The notes under the pieces were generated by a model, which was given only the letters and a program-made list of their open reading frames with translations, was not told the DNA's origin and did no database searches. A stretch of 64,000 bases of DNA from Bisporella sp. PMI_857. Its lineage: Eukaryota; Ascomycota; Leotiomycetes; Helotiales; Helotiaceae. The stretch is from assembly GCA_021307315.1 (NCBI GenBank), contig JAJSPD010000003.1:310001-374000 (forward strand). Direction: 5' to 3'. Below, piece after piece: positions 63,007-64,000 of this stretch (positions within the stretch are counted from its first letter, which is position 1; each line of letters opens with the position of its first letter). Both the position numbers and the translations under genes were made by a program.

Positions 63007-64000
63007 ATGGTGTTCAATCTTTTCGCTCGTCTCATTTTCCTTTCATCGCTCCTCTCGTCTATTGTGTATGCCCAAACACTCCATACATCCAGCCGATGGA
63101 TTCTCAATTCAAGCAACCAGCGTGTTAAGCTGCGTTGTGTCAACTGGGCGGGACATGGAGAAGTAAACATTCCCGAGGGCTTGCAAGCCCAACCAGTCGA
63201 CAAGATCACCTCCTGGATCAAAAGTGCAGGTTTCAACTGCGTTCGTCTGACATACTCCATCGATATGGCCTTGAACCCAAATCAACAAGTTTCTGCTTCA
63301 TTTACTGCCGCAGCATCTTCAACCGGCGCTGGGTCATCCCTTACCGCGTTGTATACGACAGCAGTGTCAAAGAACTCCTGGCTCTCGTCGGCTACCACAC
63401 TTAGCACTTATGCAAAAGTGATTACCTCGCTGGAAAGCGTAGGTATCATGGTGATCTTGGACAACCACAACTCTCACGCTGGTTGGTGCTGTTCAACCAG
63501 TGATGGAAATGGGTGGTGGGCTTCGGCTTCTGGGTATAACGACGCAAATTCGCGTTATTTTGACACTGCAAAATGGCTTCAAGGTCTAACCGCCATGGCC
63601 ACATTTGGCAAGCAATTCTCTAATGTGGTCGGCTTGTCTCTCCGAAATGAGCTGCGCGCCGTCGGCAGTCAGGACGGCAACTCTCACGCAGACTGGTACA
63701 ACATCGTTGGGCAAGGAGCCAGTGCCATTCACACCGCAAACCCAAATGCACTTGTTATCGTGGGAGGCGTGAACTATGCGACCGATCTAGGATTTCTGTA
63801 CAGCAAGCCTCTAGACCGGTCAAGCCTCGGCGATAAAGTGGTATGGGAATTCCATACCTATTCGTGGAGCAACAGCGTCACTGGAGACTGCCCCGCCTAC
63901 ACCACATTGCTTGGAAACCTTGCAGGCTATCTGCTTGTTCAAGGGAAGACATACACAGGACCTCTCTGGTTGAGTGAGTTTGGGTGGGCGCAGAACGGCC
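63007..64000 (+). CDS. Secreted glycoside hydrolase family 5 (cellulase), 3' end outside window
   Basis: An uninterrupted frame from the ATG at 63007 to the window edge gives 331 residues so far. The start precedes a clear signal peptide (MVFNLFARLIFLSSLLSSIVYA). The family core is plain: VKLRCVNWAGHGE, NCVRLTYSID, ILDNHNSHAGWCC, VGLSLRNELRA with the acid/base Glu at residue 215, VVWEFHTYSW, and LWLSEFGWAQNG with the nucleophile Glu at 324. The layout matches fungal GH5 proteins of the endoglucanase type. It would act on beta-1,4 linkages outside the cell. It is divergent from the GH43 gene, so joint induction on plant polymers is plausible but not shown. Confidence 0.92.
   Translation, partial: MVFNLFARLIFLSSLLSSIVYAQTLHTSSRWILNSSNQRVKLRCVNWAGHGEVNIPEGLQAQPVDKITSWIKSAGFNCVRLTYSIDMALNPNQQVSASFTAAASSTGAGSSLTALYTTAVSKNSWLSSATTLSTYAKVITSLESVGIMVILDNHNSHAGWCCSTSDGNGWWASASGYNDANSRYFDTAKWLQGLTAMATFGKQFSNVVGLSLRNELRAVGSQDGNSHADWYNIVGQGASAIHTANPNALVIVGGVNYATDLGFLYSKPLDRSSLGDKVVWEFHTYSWSNSVTGDCPAYTTLLGNLAGYLLVQGKTYTGPLWLSEFGWAQNG

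Overview
The window is nuclear DNA of a filamentous ascomycete (Pezizomycotina; the gene set fits Leotiomycetes best, but that rank is a guess). The grounds are short 45-80 nt introns with GTAAGT-type donors and CTRAY branch points, fungal-only families (Zn2Cys6 regulators, RTA1-like, 2EXR, GPI-anchored wall protein, LAM sterol-transfer protein), wide intergenic spaces and no operons. No tRNA, rRNA, CRISPR array or intact transposon was found.

Left part (1-17.6 kb): a truncated unidentified gene, an uncertain small spliced gene, an intact Zn2Cys6 regulator (4572-6827), a 3.9 kb gap, then the most striking locus, a roughly 2060-residue GPI-anchored wall protein (10767-17589). It combines five related cysteine modules, four kinds of tandem repeat and a run of ten tiny glycine-rich exons, each with its own intron.

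Middle part (18-34 kb): an intact cytochrome P450, then decaying genes: a frameshifted 2EXR protein, a Zn2Cys6 regulator with three TAG stops, an internally deleted RTA1-like membrane protein, and a damaged berberine-bridge-type FAD oxidase. An intact Upc2-like regulator and a divergent family-28/1 glycosyltransferase follow. The mix resembles a secondary-metabolism cluster falling apart, which is an inference.

Right part (37.9-58.5 kb) is conserved housekeeping sequence: a CCCH zinc-finger protein, a GRAM/VASt sterol-transfer protein, an Atg38-like MIT/coiled-coil protein, the THO/TREX subunit Tho2 and homoserine O-acetyltransferase (Met2). The last part (60.6-64 kb) holds two divergent secreted glycoside hydrolases, GH43 and GH5, the latter cut by the window edge. 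Splice structures were worked out by hand from reading frames, splice signals and family knowledge; no alignment or database search was run.
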